Source of the DNA: Pseudomonas caspiana
GTDB taxonomy: Bacteria; Pseudomonadota; Gammaproteobacteria; Pseudomonadales; Pseudomonadaceae
NCBI RefSeq assembly: GCF_002158995.1
Contig: NZ_LOHF01000003.1
Location: 124,001 to 188,000 of the forward strand
Length of the DNA: 64,000 nt
Reading direction: 5' to 3'
The notes beneath the pieces were generated by a model. It was not told the DNA's origin, made no database searches, and saw only the letters and a list, made by a program, of their open reading frames with translations. Positions 20,129 to 29,451 of the stretch are shown piece after piece; position 1 is the first letter of the stretch, and every line of letters starts with the position of its first letter. The position numbers were made by a program, and so were the translations under genes.

Positions 20129-20732
20129 CACTACTCCTCGCGGGTCTTGGAATTTGACCCCTACCTTACCGATGTTTTTCCGGCGAAGGAACATCTACGC
20201 CACCCTGTGCCTGTTTTGGACACCGAGAAGAGCTTTGCTGATCCCAACAAAAGAGCACCTGCAAATAGTAGGCGTCATTTGGGAATATGCTCAAGCGTAT
20301 CGACCGCAAAAAGCCGCGACCGGACATCTTATTGATCGGATGGTTGAACTGAACATCGCCGGAGCTTGTCGATTGAGACGCCGAGGCAAATTGAAAGTCA
20401 CCTCGACGTGAGCTAAACATGAGTATGTTCGGCATATACCAGCAGCCAATGGACTTCGGCTGAGGAGGTGGATAATCCTCTCGTTGCAACTCTCCGACTA
20501 CTGCCGGCCAGCCTCTGCTACATGGGCTGCGCAGGCAGATACTGCGGCGGCTGGATACTTTTCATACAAAACACATGAACAGTAAAGCGGAACACTTTCA
20601 AAGCGCAGAAAATGTGCGGCTTCTTGCGCTTCGTCAGTTTACTTACTACAAACAGTGGGTACTATGTACGCCGGTCATTTTCTCATTTTCGAGAGATGAC
20701 TAATTTGAAAAAAGTCCTTGAAGGGGAACACA
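20129..20732. other. 600-base gap upstream of oprI
   Basis: No confident gene lies here. Base composition is more A/T-rich than the flanks. One plus frame (about 20205-20411) stays open with a protein-like stretch including HLQIVGVIWEYAQAYRPQKA, but I recognise no family and see no ribosome site. The last 100 bases hold the probable oprI promoter. Confidence 0.4.
20638..20665 (+). promoter_or_regulatory. Probable oprI promoter
   Basis: TTTACT (20638-20643) and TACTAT (20660-20665) are spaced by 16 bases, about 70 bases before the oprI start. This is a plausible sigma-70 pair for a very strongly expressed gene, but the match is by eye only. Confidence 0.4.
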
Positions 20733-20984
20733 ATGAACAACGCTCTGAAATTCTCTGCTCTGGCTCTGGCAGCAGTTCTGGCTACCGGTTGCAGCAGCGT
20801 ATCCAAAGAAACCGAAGCTCGCCTGACAGCTACTGAAGACGCAGCTGCTCGTTCGCAAGCTCGTGCTGATGAAGCGTACCGCAAAGCTGACGAAGCTCTG
20901 GCTGCTGCTCAAAAAGCTCAGCAAACTGCTGACGAAGCCAACGAGCGCGCTCTGCGTATGTTGGACAAGGCTAGCCGCAAGTAA
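20733..20984 (+). CDS. oprI: Major outer-membrane lipoprotein OprI (Lpp/murein lipoprotein)
   Basis: OprI tethers the outer membrane to peptidoglycan. The 83-residue precursor has a lipobox: signal [20 protein letters not shown], cleaved before the Cys at residue 20. A heptad-repeat helix rich in Ala, Glu and Arg forms the trimer coil, and the C-terminus ends in a lysine (ASRK), the residue linked to murein. The ATG at 20733 has AAGGGGAA upstream. It is monocistronic, between a probable promoter and a strong terminator. Confidence 0.96.
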   Translation: MNNALKFSALALAAVLATGCSSVSKETEARLTATEDAAARSQARADEAYRKADEALAAAQKAQQTADEANERALRMLDKASRK

Positions 20985-21003
20985 TAATCCCCTCGGGATT
21001 ATT
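20983..21003 (+). other. Small hairpin overlapping the oprI stop codon
   Basis: AATAATCCC, loop CTC, GGGATTATT form a perfect 9-bp stem starting inside the TAA stop. No U-run follows, so it is not itself a terminator; it could protect the message 3' end. Confidence 0.6.
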
Positions 21004-21010
21004 GTTGCGA

Positions 21011-21041
21011 AGCCGATCCGGTTACCCGGATCGGCTTTTTT
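21011..21041 (+). terminator. oprI intrinsic terminator
   Basis: An 11-bp stem (AGCCGATCCGG/CCGGATCGGCT) with a 4-base loop is followed by TTTTT. It lies 27 bases after the oprI stop. Confidence 0.93.
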
Positions 21042-21067
21042 ATTGCCCGCGCTTTGGCATGACACAT

Positions 21068-21094
21068 AAAAAACCCGTCAACGGCGGGTTTTTT
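21068..21094 (-). terminator. queF intrinsic terminator
   Basis: AAAAAACCCG, loop TCAACGG, CGGGTTTTTT lies just past the queF stop codon (21099) on the minus strand. The same palindrome would back up the oprI terminator on the plus strand. Confidence 0.88.
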
Positions 21095-21098
21095 ATGC

Positions 21099-21929
21099 TT
21101 ACTGACGAGCCAGTCGACGATTGTCAGGGCTGAGCGATTCAGTGCTGCGATAAGGGTTGATATCCAGCCCGCCGCGTCGTACATAGCGCGCATAGACAGT
21201 CAGCTTCTCAGGCTTGAGCAGACGCTGCAGGTCGAGAAAAATACGCTCGACACATTGCTCATGGAAATCCGAATGCTGACGGAAGCTGACGATGTAAGCC
21301 AACAAGCTGGCAGCGTCCAGCTCAGCACCGCGGTACTCGACCGCAACACTGCCCCAATCCGGCTGACTGGTCACCGGGCAATTGGACTTGAGCAAGTGGC
21401 TGTGCAGGCTTTGCTCGACAATCCGGGAGTCGTCGCAACGTAGCAGCTCCGGCTGCGGTCGGTCATAGCTATCGATGCTCACATCCAGATCATCAATGCA
21501 CAGGCCCGGCATGCTCGCCACGCCTTCGCCTTCGATGTCCGCCAGAGTGCGGATACGCACACCTACTGGCTTACCCGCCGCCGCCGACAGGTCTTTGACC
21601 AACGTCGCGGTCAGCTCGGCCCGATCAGCAAATACCGTCTGATTGAGCGAGTTGAGGTACAACTTGAACGACTTGGATTCGATGATATTCGGCGAGTCAG
21701 CCGCAACGCTGAATTCAGCAATGGCCACCACCGGCTTGCCGGAAGGCAGCAGCCAGGACAGCTCGTAGCAATTCCAGAAGTCGACGCCCTGATACGGTAA
21801 CGTCTCGGCGGTCAGACCCAGCTCGGCCCATTTGGCGGCACGCGGGATCGGGAACAGCAGGGACGGCGTGTAAGTAGCGATGTATTCACTGGACTTGCCT
21901 AGCGGCGAGTGTTCGGCTGCGGGGTGCAT
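21099..21929 (-). CDS. queF: NADPH-dependent 7-cyano-7-deazaguanine reductase QueF
   Basis: QueF reduces preQ0 to preQ1 with NADPH in queuosine synthesis. The 276-residue form (start [16 protein letters not shown] at 21929) is the long, two-domain type; an ATG 18 bases upstream is less like relatives. Motifs: [16 protein letters not shown] in the N-terminal half and the catalytic cysteine in [16 protein letters not shown] in the C-terminal half. No preQ1 riboswitch is evident upstream. Confidence 0.95.
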   Translation of the reverse strand: MHPAAEHSPLGKSSEYIATYTPSLLFPIPRAAKWAELGLTAETLPYQGVDFWNCYELSWLLPSGKPVVAIAEFSVAADSPNIIESKSFKLYLNSLNQTVFADRAELTATLVKDLSAAAGKPVGVRIRTLADIEGEGVASMPGLCIDDLDVSIDSYDRPQPELLRCDDSRIVEQSLHSHLLKSNCPVTSQPDWGSVAVEYRGAELDAASLLAYIVSFRQHSDFHEQCVERIFLDLQRLLKPEKLTVYARYVRRGGLDINPYRSTESLSPDNRRLARQ

Positions 21930-22003
21930 GAAAAGTACCTGAGTCACATATAACTGACGAATTAAGCGGCAAGTTTATAGGGTTTACGTCGCCCTTTCAG
22001 CGA

Positions 22004-22516
22004 CTAGTCGGTAATTGTCAGTTTGCCGACCATACCGGCCTGATAATGCCCTGGCAGGTTGCAGGCGAATTCCAGATTGCTGGCCTTGGCAAAGGTCCAC
22101 GTCAGTTCGGTGGTTTTGCCCGGCTCAACCAGCACACTGTTTGGATCATCGTGCTTCATTTCCATGGAGCCATGGCCCATGTCGTGATGCACCATGCCGG
22201 TCGGCGTCAGCATGCCGCTTTGCTGCATCTTGATCATTTCCTGTTGATGGCTGGCGTGCATCGCCGCATCACCCAGGTTGAACTCATGCAGCAACTGGCC
22301 CTTGTTGATCAGCACGAAGCGCACCGTCTCACCTGCCTTGACCTCCACTGCTTTAGGGTCGAAATACATATCCCCCAATACCAGCTCGACAGTACGCGAA
22401 GCCTGAGCGGCTGGCGCAGCATGCCCGAAGACAAGCGCGGGAGCTGGCGATGCCAACAACGGCTGGCTGAGTGTCATTAGCGCGGCAACCAATGTGAAGC
22501 GGGCAATAGAGGGCAT
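22004..22516 (-). CDS. Periplasmic cupredoxin (azurin/plastocyanin-like copper protein)
   Basis: The 170-residue precursor starts at 22516 (GGAGAACACC upstream) with a signal peptide through about residue 22 (LSQPLLASPAP). The cupredoxin fold shows the four type-1 copper ligands: His77 (LLHEF), Cys152 (FACNLPGH), His157 and Met162 (AGMVGKL). Between ligands one and two lies a Met/His-rich stretch, residues 86-122 (for example HHDMGHGSMEMKH), which could bind further copper. A copper-handling role in the periplasm is likely; no copper operon is next to it. Confidence 0.88.
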   Translation of the reverse strand: MPSIARFTLVAALMTLSQPLLASPAPALVFGHAAPAAQASRTVELVLGDMYFDPKAVEVKAGETVRFVLINKGQLLHEFNLGDAAMHASHQQEMIKMQQSGMLTPTGMVHHDMGHGSMEMKHDDPNSVLVEPGKTTELTWTFAKASNLEFACNLPGHYQAGMVGKLTITD

Positions 22517-22610
22517 GGTGTTCTCCAGGGTGGCGACGAACAAAGGCTGAAGTTAATCAAGTGAGTGACCGGGCCTGACGACTGGAATCAAGTCAGGCCC
22601 GGACCATCAA

Positions 22611-23855
22611 TCACTCATACCGCAATGCATGCGCGGGCTGAATCTGCGCTGCGCGCCACGCCGGGTAAAGCGTGGCCAGGAAGCTGAGGATAAAGCCGGC
22701 GCTACAGATCAGCACCACATCGCCCGCTTGCAGCTCGGAGGGCAGATTGCTGATGAAGTACACGTCGGAGCTGAAGATATGCTGGCCACTGACCCGCTCC
22801 ACCCAGCCCACAAGACTGCTGACGTTGATCGCAGCAATGATCCCCAGTACGCCACCGATGATGGTACCGACGATACCGATGACCGTGCCCTGCACCATGA
22901 AGATCGTCATGATCTGTCTCGGAGTCGCGCCGATGGTACGCAGGATCGCAATGTCGGCGCCCTTGTCGTTGACCACCATGATCAGCGTAGCAATGATGTT
23001 GAACGCAGCAACGGCGACGATCATCAGCAACAACAGGCCGATCATGGTCTTTTCCATTTTCATGGCGCTGAACAGGCTGCCCTGAGTATGGGTCCAGTCA
23101 TCGGCGCGATAATCTGCGCCCAGACCTGCGGCAATTGCTTTCGACACTTCAGGCGCTTTGTACAGATCCTTGAGGGCCAGACGCACGCCCTGTACCTGAT
23201 CGGGCTGCCAACGCTGTATCTGCGCAGCATCGGCGACGTTGATCAACGCCATGGAGCCATCCAGTTCAGCGCCGACCTTAAAGATACCGACCACCGTCAG
23301 ACGTTGCAGACGCGGCGTGATGCCGCCTGGCGCACTGCTGACTTCCGGCACGATCAATGTCAGTTTGTCGCCGACATTCAGACGGAAACGACGGGCGCTC
23401 AACTCGCCCAGAACAACACCAAACTCGCCCGCTTTGAGGTCTTCAAGTTTGCCCTGCACGATGTGTCTGGTGACGATAGACACCTCGTGCTCAAGCGCTG
23501 GATCCACGCCACTGATTTGAATCGGTTGCATCGCGCCCTTGTAAGAGAGCATGCCGTCCATCTCGGTGAACGGCACAGCGGCCGTGACTTGCGGATTTTT
23601 CAGCGAAGCGTCGGCCACCGGCTTCCAGTTATCCAGCGGCTTGACGCCCGCGATCACCGCATGGGGCACCATGCCGAGAATGCGTGAACTCATTTCCCGC
23701 TGAAAACCATTCATCACGGACAGCACCACGATCATCGCCAGCACGCCCAGCGCCAGACCAATCATCGAGGTCATGGAAATGAACGAGATGAAATGGTTGC
23801 GGCGCTTGGCGCGGGTATAGCGCGCGCCAATAAATATTGATAACGGTCGGAACAT
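22611..23855 (-). CDS. lolE: Lipoprotein-releasing ABC transporter permease LolE
   Basis: LolE pairs with LolC in the inner membrane to hand lipoproteins to LolA. The 414-residue protein (start [20 protein letters not shown] at 23855; an ATG 6 bases upstream is equivalent) has one N-terminal helix, a periplasmic domain of about 225 residues and three C-terminal helices, ending [21 protein letters not shown]. It follows lolD and is a diverged duplicate of lolC upstream. Assignment as LolE rather than LolC is by gene order lolC-lolD-lolE. Confidence 0.92.
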   Translation of the reverse strand: MFRPLSIFIGARYTRAKRRNHFISFISMTSMIGLALGVLAMIVVLSVMNGFQREMSSRILGMVPHAVIAGVKPLDNWKPVADASLKNPQVTAAVPFTEMDGMLSYKGAMQPIQISGVDPALEHEVSIVTRHIVQGKLEDLKAGEFGVVLGELSARRFRLNVGDKLTLIVPEVSSAPGGITPRLQRLTVVGIFKVGAELDGSMALINVADAAQIQRWQPDQVQGVRLALKDLYKAPEVSKAIAAGLGADYRADDWTHTQGSLFSAMKMEKTMIGLLLLMIVAVAAFNIIATLIMVVNDKGADIAILRTIGATPRQIMTIFMVQGTVIGIVGTIIGGVLGIIAAINVSSLVGWVERVSGQHIFSSDVYFISNLPSELQAGDVVLICSAGFILSFLATLYPAWRAAQIQPAHALRYE

Positions 23856-23928
23856 TCGCATAGCACCGTGGAAAGAATTGCCGCAAAAATGAAACCCCGA
23901 CGCGATCAATTGCGCCGGGCTGGAGAGG

Positions 23929-24627
23929 TCAGGCTTCTACCAGACGACCGCCTTCCAGGCGCCACACACGATCCATTTGTCTGGCAAGGTTCATGTCGTG
24001 GGTCACCACAAGGAACGCCGTACGCGACGAAGTGCTCAGTTCCAGCATCAAGTCCTGAATACCTTGCGCAGTATGGTGATCGAGGTTACCCGTCGGCTCG
24101 TCGAGCATCACCAGTCCCGGCTGATTGACCAGGGCCCTTGCGATCGCCACGCGCTGACGTTCACCACCGGACAACTCGGAAGGTTTGTGCGCCAGACGAT
24201 GCCCCAGCCCTACCCGCTCGAGCAACGCGGTGGCACGCTGACGAGCCTCCGGAATCGCCGTCTTGCCGATCAACAGCGGCATGCAGACGTTTTCCAGCGC
24301 AGTGAACTCCGGCAACAAATGGTGAAACTGGTATACGAAGCCCAAGGCCCGGTTGCGCAGCAGACCGCGGGCTTTTTCACCTAACGCGGAGAGCTCTTCG
24401 CCAGCCAGCCAGACACTGCCCTCCGAAGGTGTGTCCAGACCGCCCAAGAGGTTGAGCAAGGTACTTTTACCAGAACCCGAACTGCCGACAATCGCCACGC
24501 GCTCGCCTGGGAACAACTCCAGTTGCAGTCCGGACAGAACTACTACCGACTCAGGACCTTCCTCGTAGGATTTGCCCAGGTTGCGGCAACTCAATACTGC
24601 TTTATCACTCATGCCCGACTCACTCAT
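23929..24627 (-). CDS. lolD: Lipoprotein-releasing ABC transporter ATPase LolD
   Basis: The 232-residue ABC ATPase powers LolCE. Walker A is GSSGSGKST, the signature [15 protein letters not shown], and Walker [12 protein letters not shown] with the H-loop THDMNLA. The start at 24627 overlaps the lolC stop by eight bases, with GGAGG nine bases upstream; a second ATG is at 24612. Confidence 0.95.
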   Translation of the reverse strand: MSESGMSDKAVLSCRNLGKSYEEGPESVVVLSGLQLELFPGERVAIVGSSGSGKSTLLNLLGGLDTPSEGSVWLAGEELSALGEKARGLLRNRALGFVYQFHHLLPEFTALENVCMPLLIGKTAIPEARQRATALLERVGLGHRLAHKPSELSGGERQRVAIARALVNQPGLVMLDEPTGNLDHHTAQGIQDLMLELSTSSRTAFLVVTHDMNLARQMDRVWRLEGGRLVEA

Positions 24628-25870
24628 AACGTAACGCCTCCGCCGGTTGGGTGCGCGCTGCGCGCCAGGCCGGATACAAGGTGGCGAGGAAACTCAGGAT
24701 CAATGCCGCGCCGCAGACCATCAACACGTCTTCGGCCATCAGTTGCGACGGCAAGTAGTCGATGAAATACACATCGGCATTGAGAAACTTGTGGCCGATA
24801 AGGCCTTCCAGCAGGGAGATCGCAGCGCTGACGTTAAGCGCGGCGATGATACCCACCACAGCACCGATGAAAGTGCCGACGACCCCGATCACTGTGCCCT
24901 GCACCATGAAAATCGCCATGATCTGCCCGGGCGTCGAGCCCAGCGTGCGCAGGATCGCGATGTCGCCCTTCTTGTCGTTGACCACCATCACCAGCGTGGA
25001 AATGATGTTGAACGCCGCAACAGCCACAATCAGCAACAGCAGCAGCCCGATCATGGCTTTTTCCATACGGATCGCCTGATACAGGTTGCCGTGGGTGCGG
25101 GTCCAGTCACGGGAGTAATAATTGTGCTCGCCCAGGGTCTGGGCGATTTGATAGGAAGTACGAGGCGCCTCGAACAGGTCTTCGAACTTCAGGCGCAACC
25201 CCTGCACGTCATTGGCTTTCCAGCGATGCAGGCGACCCAGATCGTCGATATTGGTCAGCCCAAGGTAGCCGTCCAGTTCACCAGCGCCCACATGGAAAAT
25301 ACCCGTCACGGTAAAGCGCTTCATGCGCGGGAACATCCCGGCAGGTGTGACCGTGACTTCAGGCGCGACGAAAGTCACCTTGTCGCCGATGCCGACACCG
25401 AGTTTGGTAGCAGCCTTGTCGCCGATCACGATGCCGAAGTCACCGGCAGCCAGATCATCCAGCTTCCCCTGCTTCATGAAATTGTCGATGATCGAAACTT
25501 TGCGCTCTTGCGCCGGGTCGATGCCATTAAGCAGGACTTTCTGCACGTTGCCATTGTTGGTCAACAGCCCCTGCATCTGAGTGAATGGCGCGACGGCCAG
25601 CACCTGCGGGTTCTGCCTGACTTTGTCAGCCAGGGACTGCCAGTTGCCAATCGGCTCACCGGCTTCAATGGTGGCGTGAGGAACCATGCCGAGTACGCGA
25701 GTACGCATTTCATGATCGAAACCATTCATGACCGATAACACGACTATCATCACCACTACGCCCAGGGCGAGACCGATCATGGAAGTCAGGGAAATGAAGG
25801 AGACAAAATGATTGCGGCGTTTGGCACGGGTATAACGCGTGCCTATGAATACAAAAAGAGGTCTGAACAT
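24620..25870 (-). CDS. lolC: Lipoprotein-releasing ABC transporter permease LolC
   Basis: The 416-residue permease starts [20 protein letters not shown] and ends [21 protein letters not shown]. It has the same layout as LolE: one helix near residues 25-45, a periplasmic domain with ITPA-like beta strands, and three C-terminal helices. It is first in the lolCDE operon, overlaps lolD, and is divergent from the PilZ gene. Confidence 0.92.
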   Translation of the reverse strand: MFRPLFVFIGTRYTRAKRRNHFVSFISLTSMIGLALGVVVMIVVLSVMNGFDHEMRTRVLGMVPHATIEAGEPIGNWQSLADKVRQNPQVLAVAPFTQMQGLLTNNGNVQKVLLNGIDPAQERKVSIIDNFMKQGKLDDLAAGDFGIVIGDKAATKLGVGIGDKVTFVAPEVTVTPAGMFPRMKRFTVTGIFHVGAGELDGYLGLTNIDDLGRLHRWKANDVQGLRLKFEDLFEAPRTSYQIAQTLGEHNYYSRDWTRTHGNLYQAIRMEKAMIGLLLLLIVAVAAFNIISTLVMVVNDKKGDIAILRTLGSTPGQIMAIFMVQGTVIGVVGTFIGAVVGIIAALNVSAAISLLEGLIGHKFLNADVYFIDYLPSQLMAEDVLMVCGAALILSFLATLYPAWRAARTQPAEALRYE

Positions 25871-25995
25871 TTAGGGACTTGTTCGGAGGAATGGGAACGT
25901 CCTTGTGGCGGGCCTAAGCATGCAGCTTTACACTCGAAAACATTCTAAGCACTGCGAGCAACCACTATGACCATCGCCGCTACCATGGGTTCGCC

Positions 25996-26577
25996 ATGTC
26001 GACATTAGATGAAGAAGAACGCCGCGAATACTACCGTATCGAGGACAGTGTCGCACTGGAAATTAACCTGCTTTCCAGTACCGACCAGAGCGGGCATCAG
26101 GCCATGCGCGAGACCTCGGCTCTCTTTGAACTGCTCAGCGAATTGCACATCAACGAGTTCGAATCCCAGCACCTTTTGCGCCAACTCGACGAGCGTGACC
26201 GGGTAGTGAGCAGCCTGCTGCAATCGTTCGGAAAACGCATCGAACTGCTTGGCCGCGTGGTAGCACAAACCACGCTGGGCAAGCTGGGCGCCCCGCAGCC
26301 CGTGACTATTTCCGAAGGTGGCGTGCAGTTTCACAGCGATACCAGCTATGCGGTAGACGCCCAACTTTCGATCAAAATGGTCCTGATGCCACAGGCTTCG
26401 GCGTTGATGCTGCACGCCAAAGTGACGCATTGCGACATTCTGCTGGATGGCCAATTCGAGATCGGCACCGAGTTCATCGACCTGCCGGACTCCCAACGCC
26501 AACTGCTAGCCCGATACATTTTGCAACGACAAGCTGCGCTAAGGCGCCAGGCGCTTGAGTCGAAAGAGGCGCAATAA
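25996..26577 (+). CDS. PilZ-domain protein (probable cyclic-di-GMP receptor)
   Basis: The 193-residue protein opens DEEERREYYRIEDSVALEIN, with arginines in the RxxxR position of PilZ, and a TISEGGVQFHSD stretch near residues 106-117 corresponds to the (D/N)xSxxG strand with Thr in place of Asp. A helical segment separates these parts, making an extended PilZ form. c-di-GMP binding is family knowledge; the weak second motif leaves some doubt. No terminator is seen; a REPIN follows. Confidence 0.8.
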   Translation: MSTLDEEERREYYRIEDSVALEINLLSSTDQSGHQAMRETSALFELLSELHINEFESQHLLRQLDERDRVVSSLLQSFGKRIELLGRVVAQTTLGKLGAPQPVTISEGGVQFHSDTSYAVDAQLSIKMVLMPQASALMLHAKVTHCDILLDGQFEIGTEFIDLPDSQRQLLARYILQRQAALRRQALESKEAQ

Positions 26578-26587
26578 CTTGTCTTCG

Positions 26588-26654
26588 GCAGGAGCGAACC
26601 TGTTCGCGAGGCGATGTGTCAGGCGAAACGTCTCGCCAACAAGTTGGCTCCTAC
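26588..26654. repeat. Short REPIN-like inverted repeat
   Basis: GGCAGGAGCGAACCTGTTCG faces CCAACAAGTTGGCTCCTACC. The middle GCGATGTGTCAGGCGAAACG resembles the interior of the family seen at 16289. It lies between the PilZ and glycerophosphodiesterase genes. Confidence 0.7.
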
Positions 26655-26745
26655 CGGGCAGAGCTCGCTGCGCGACAAGACTCTCCGGACTCAGCATCAT
26701 GCAACTACCCCAAGACCGACGCCTTGAAGGCCACCAGGAGTAAAC

Positions 26746-27468
26746 GTGACCCTTATTTATGGCCATCGCGGCGCCAAAGGCGAAGCACCGGAAAACACCC
26801 TGACCAGTTTTCAGGAATGCCTGAAACACGGCGTACGTCGCTGCGAGCTGGATCTGCATTTATCCCGTGATGGGGAACTGATGGTGATTCACGACCCGAC
26901 TCTGAAACGCACCACCGACCGACGAGGCAAAGTGATCGAGCACAGCGCCGACGATCTGGTGACCTACGATGCACGTAAGGGCGGCCCGGGCTGGATTAAC
27001 CCCTGCCCGATTCCCCGCCTGGAAGAACTGTTCGAAAAGTGCGACTTCGAGCACTGGCAGCTGGAAGTCAAAAGCGCTTCGCGCACCCGAGCCGCGTCGA
27101 CCGTACTGGCCATTCGTGAAATGGCTCAGCGCCACGGCTTGCTGGACAAGATCACCATCACTTCAAGCTCTCGGGAAGTGCTCAAAGCGGCACTGGAACT
27201 GACGCCGGACATTTCACGCGGTCTGGTGGCCGAATACGCATGGCTCGACCCGCTGAAGGTCGCGCAAAGCTACGGCTGTGAGTACCTGGCATTGAACTGG
27301 ACACTCTGCACCCCTGAGCGCCAGCAAAAAGCTCAGCGTCAGGGTTTGCATGTGTCAGTGTGGACGGTCAACGAACCCGCACTGATGCGCAGGCTCGCCG
27401 ACTTCGGCGTGGACAGCCTGATTACAGACTTTCCCGGTTTGGCCAGCGCCACCCTCGAGAATCGCTGA
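26746..27468 (+). CDS. ugpQ: Glycerophosphodiester phosphodiesterase, cytosolic
   Basis: The 240-residue GDPD-family enzyme releases sn-glycerol 3-phosphate from glycerophosphodiesters. Catalytic motifs: GHRGAKGEAPENT at residues 5-17 and the metal-site ELDLHLSRDGELMVIHDPTL. There is no signal peptide, unlike the glpQ product at 57.4 kb, so it should act in the cytosol. The start is GTG at 26746 with AGGAG upstream. It is convergent with sthA across a G/C-rich imperfect hairpin. Confidence 0.92.
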   Translation: MTLIYGHRGAKGEAPENTLTSFQECLKHGVRRCELDLHLSRDGELMVIHDPTLKRTTDRRGKVIEHSADDLVTYDARKGGPGWINPCPIPRLEELFEKCDFEHWQLEVKSASRTRAASTVLAIREMAQRHGLLDKITITSSSREVLKAALELTPDISRGLVAEYAWLDPLKVAQSYGCEYLALNWTLCTPERQQKAQRQGLHVSVWTVNEPALMRRLADFGVDSLITDFPGLASATLENR

Positions 27469-27510
27469 AATCGGTCTCCCCGGCCGGCTCAGGCCACCGG
27501 CCGGAGTCGC

Positions 27511-28905
27511 TTAAAAAAGCCGGTTCAGGCCATCGTAAGCAGCTACCCGATAGGCTTCGGCCATGGTCGGGTAGTTGAACGTAGTGTTGACGAAATACTT
27601 CAGGGTATTGGCTTCACCCGGCTGATTCATGATCGCCTGCCCGATGTGCACAATCTCTGACGCCTGGTCGCCGAAGCAATGCACGCCCAGCACTTCCAGC
27701 GTTTCACGATGGAAGAGGATCTTCAGCATGCCCACGCGTTCCCCGGAAATCTGCGCCCGCGCCATGCCTTTGAAGAACGCCTTGCCCACTTCGTAAGGCA
27801 CTTTCGCCTGGGTCAGTTCATGTTCGTTTTTGCCGATCGAGCTGATTTCCGGAATCGTATAGATACCGGTCGGCACGTCGTTGACGTAACGCCAGCTGCC
27901 GTTGTCGACCACTACACCCGCTGCTGAACGGCCCTGATCGTAAGCAGCACTGGCCAGACTCGGCCAGCCGATCACATCACCCGCGCCGTAAATATTCGGC
28001 ACGTTGGTGCGATAGCTTTCGTCGACTTCAATCTGGCCGCGGCCGTTAGCCTTGATACCGACGTTTTCCAGACCCAGCTTGTCGGTGTTGCCGGTACGGC
28101 CGTTACACCAGAGCAAGGCATCTGCCTTAATCTTCTTGCCGGACTTGAGGTGCAGGATCACTCCGTTATCCAGCCCTTCAACCTTTTCGTACTCTTCGTT
28201 ATGGCGAACCATCACGTTGTTGTTACTGAAGTGATAACTCAGCGCCTGAGAGATTTCCGAATCCAGGAAGCTCAGCAACTGATCGCGGTTATCCACCAGT
28301 TCGACCATGACCCCCAGACCACTGAAGATCGAAGCGTATTCACAGCCGATCACGCCAGCGCCATAAATGATCAGTTTGCGCGGCGTGTGGCCGAGGCTGA
28401 GGATCGTGTCGCTGTCGTAGATGCGCTTGTGGGAGAAATCGATATCCGCAGGACGGTAAGGACGCGACCCGGTCGCAATAATGATCTGGTTGGCGACCAG
28501 CTTTTCCACGACACCATTGCCACACACCACATCAATGCTGCGCTCGTCAGCAAAGCTGCCGGTGCCGAAAAACACATCAACGCGGTTGCGGGCGTAATAG
28601 CCGGTACGTGAGGACACCTGTTTCGAAATAACGATTTCAGCGTTCTTCAACACGTCCGGGAACGAAAACCAGCGTGGCTCGCCAATGGCCCGGAACATAG
28701 GGTTGGTGTTGAAGTGGATGATTTGCTTGACCGAGTGACGCAATGCCTTGGACGGGATAGTGCCCAAGTGTGTGCAGTTGCCGCCGACCTGCCGACGGCT
28801 GTCGACCATCGCTACTTTACGCCCTGCCTTGGCGGCGTTCATTGCCGCGCCTTCTCCGGCAGGGCCGGAACCCAGTACTACTACGTCGTAGTTGTAGACA
28901 GCCAT
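27511..28905 (-). CDS. sthA: Soluble pyridine nucleotide transhydrogenase
   Basis: SthA moves hydride between NADPH and NAD+ in the cytosol. The 464-residue flavoprotein has the FAD-binding [20 protein letters not shown], an NAD(P) site [20 protein letters not shown] and the dimerisation domain at the C-terminus. The redox-active disulfide of lipoamide dehydrogenases is missing: [17 protein letters not shown] has only one Cys, as expected for this family. Confidence 0.96.
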   Translation of the reverse strand: MAVYNYDVVVLGSGPAGEGAAMNAAKAGRKVAMVDSRRQVGGNCTHLGTIPSKALRHSVKQIIHFNTNPMFRAIGEPRWFSFPDVLKNAEIVISKQVSSRTGYYARNRVDVFFGTGSFADERSIDVVCGNGVVEKLVANQIIIATGSRPYRPADIDFSHKRIYDSDTILSLGHTPRKLIIYGAGVIGCEYASIFSGLGVMVELVDNRDQLLSFLDSEISQALSYHFSNNNVMVRHNEEYEKVEGLDNGVILHLKSGKKIKADALLWCNGRTGNTDKLGLENVGIKANGRGQIEVDESYRTNVPNIYGAGDVIGWPSLASAAYDQGRSAAGVVVDNGSWRYVNDVPTGIYTIPEISSIGKNEHELTQAKVPYEVGKAFFKGMARAQISGERVGMLKILFHRETLEVLGVHCFGDQASEIVHIGQAIMNQPGEANTLKYFVNTTFNYPTMAEAYRVAAYDGLNRLF

Positions 28906-29451
28906 GCGTACTCCTTAGAACAGGCCGAGGTGCCACTCTGGCATCTCTGGCTAAATCACATCGCGGCCGGCGACATGAAGGATCAGAACCTGGCGCGCAG
29001 TTTAAACCGCCACCGAAGCGTGGAACATTAACCGTTGGTAGCGCCATAGGCCACTTTTGTCTGCGACCGAATGACGCGTCCACCGCCCACGGCTGCGCAT
29101 GATAAAGCCCTTGGCGTGACGATTCACCTCAAAAACAAAAGATTGATCCAATCTTCGTCATCCCTCGTTTTACGTATCGCTCGCAAGTAGCTGATCTCTG
29201 CGTGTACAAGCCAATTCGAGCCCGGCATGCCCTCGCGTTAAGTATCCAGAGTTGTCTTTAGGACCTTTTACACATATGGTTACAATTGTGCGTCGCGTGC
29301 AGGCAGGAGCCTTGACCGATGCAGCAGGACATAAAAATACAACGGATCCTTTGAGGCCCCTGTCACCTTCAATACGCCTGAGCCAGAGCCATCTGACGGT
29401 AATTGAAGCTGCACAAGCCTCTGACCAGATAGCCCAAGCGAGTAATTTTCA
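28906..29451. other. sthA-MFS divergent intergenic region
   Basis: About 545 bases without a convincing gene lie between divergent sthA and the MFS gene. A 17-base palindrome AAGATTGATCCAATCTT lies at 29139-29155 (7-base arms, 3-base centre), a possible operator or, read on the minus strand, a hairpin followed by TTGTTTTTG. Nothing else can be named. Confidence 0.45.

Noticed and set aside
20166..20489. A 107-codon minus frame in the gap before oprI
   Set aside because: Low-complexity and Ser/Gln-rich content, no ribosome site, no recognised family; kept only as part of the gap description.
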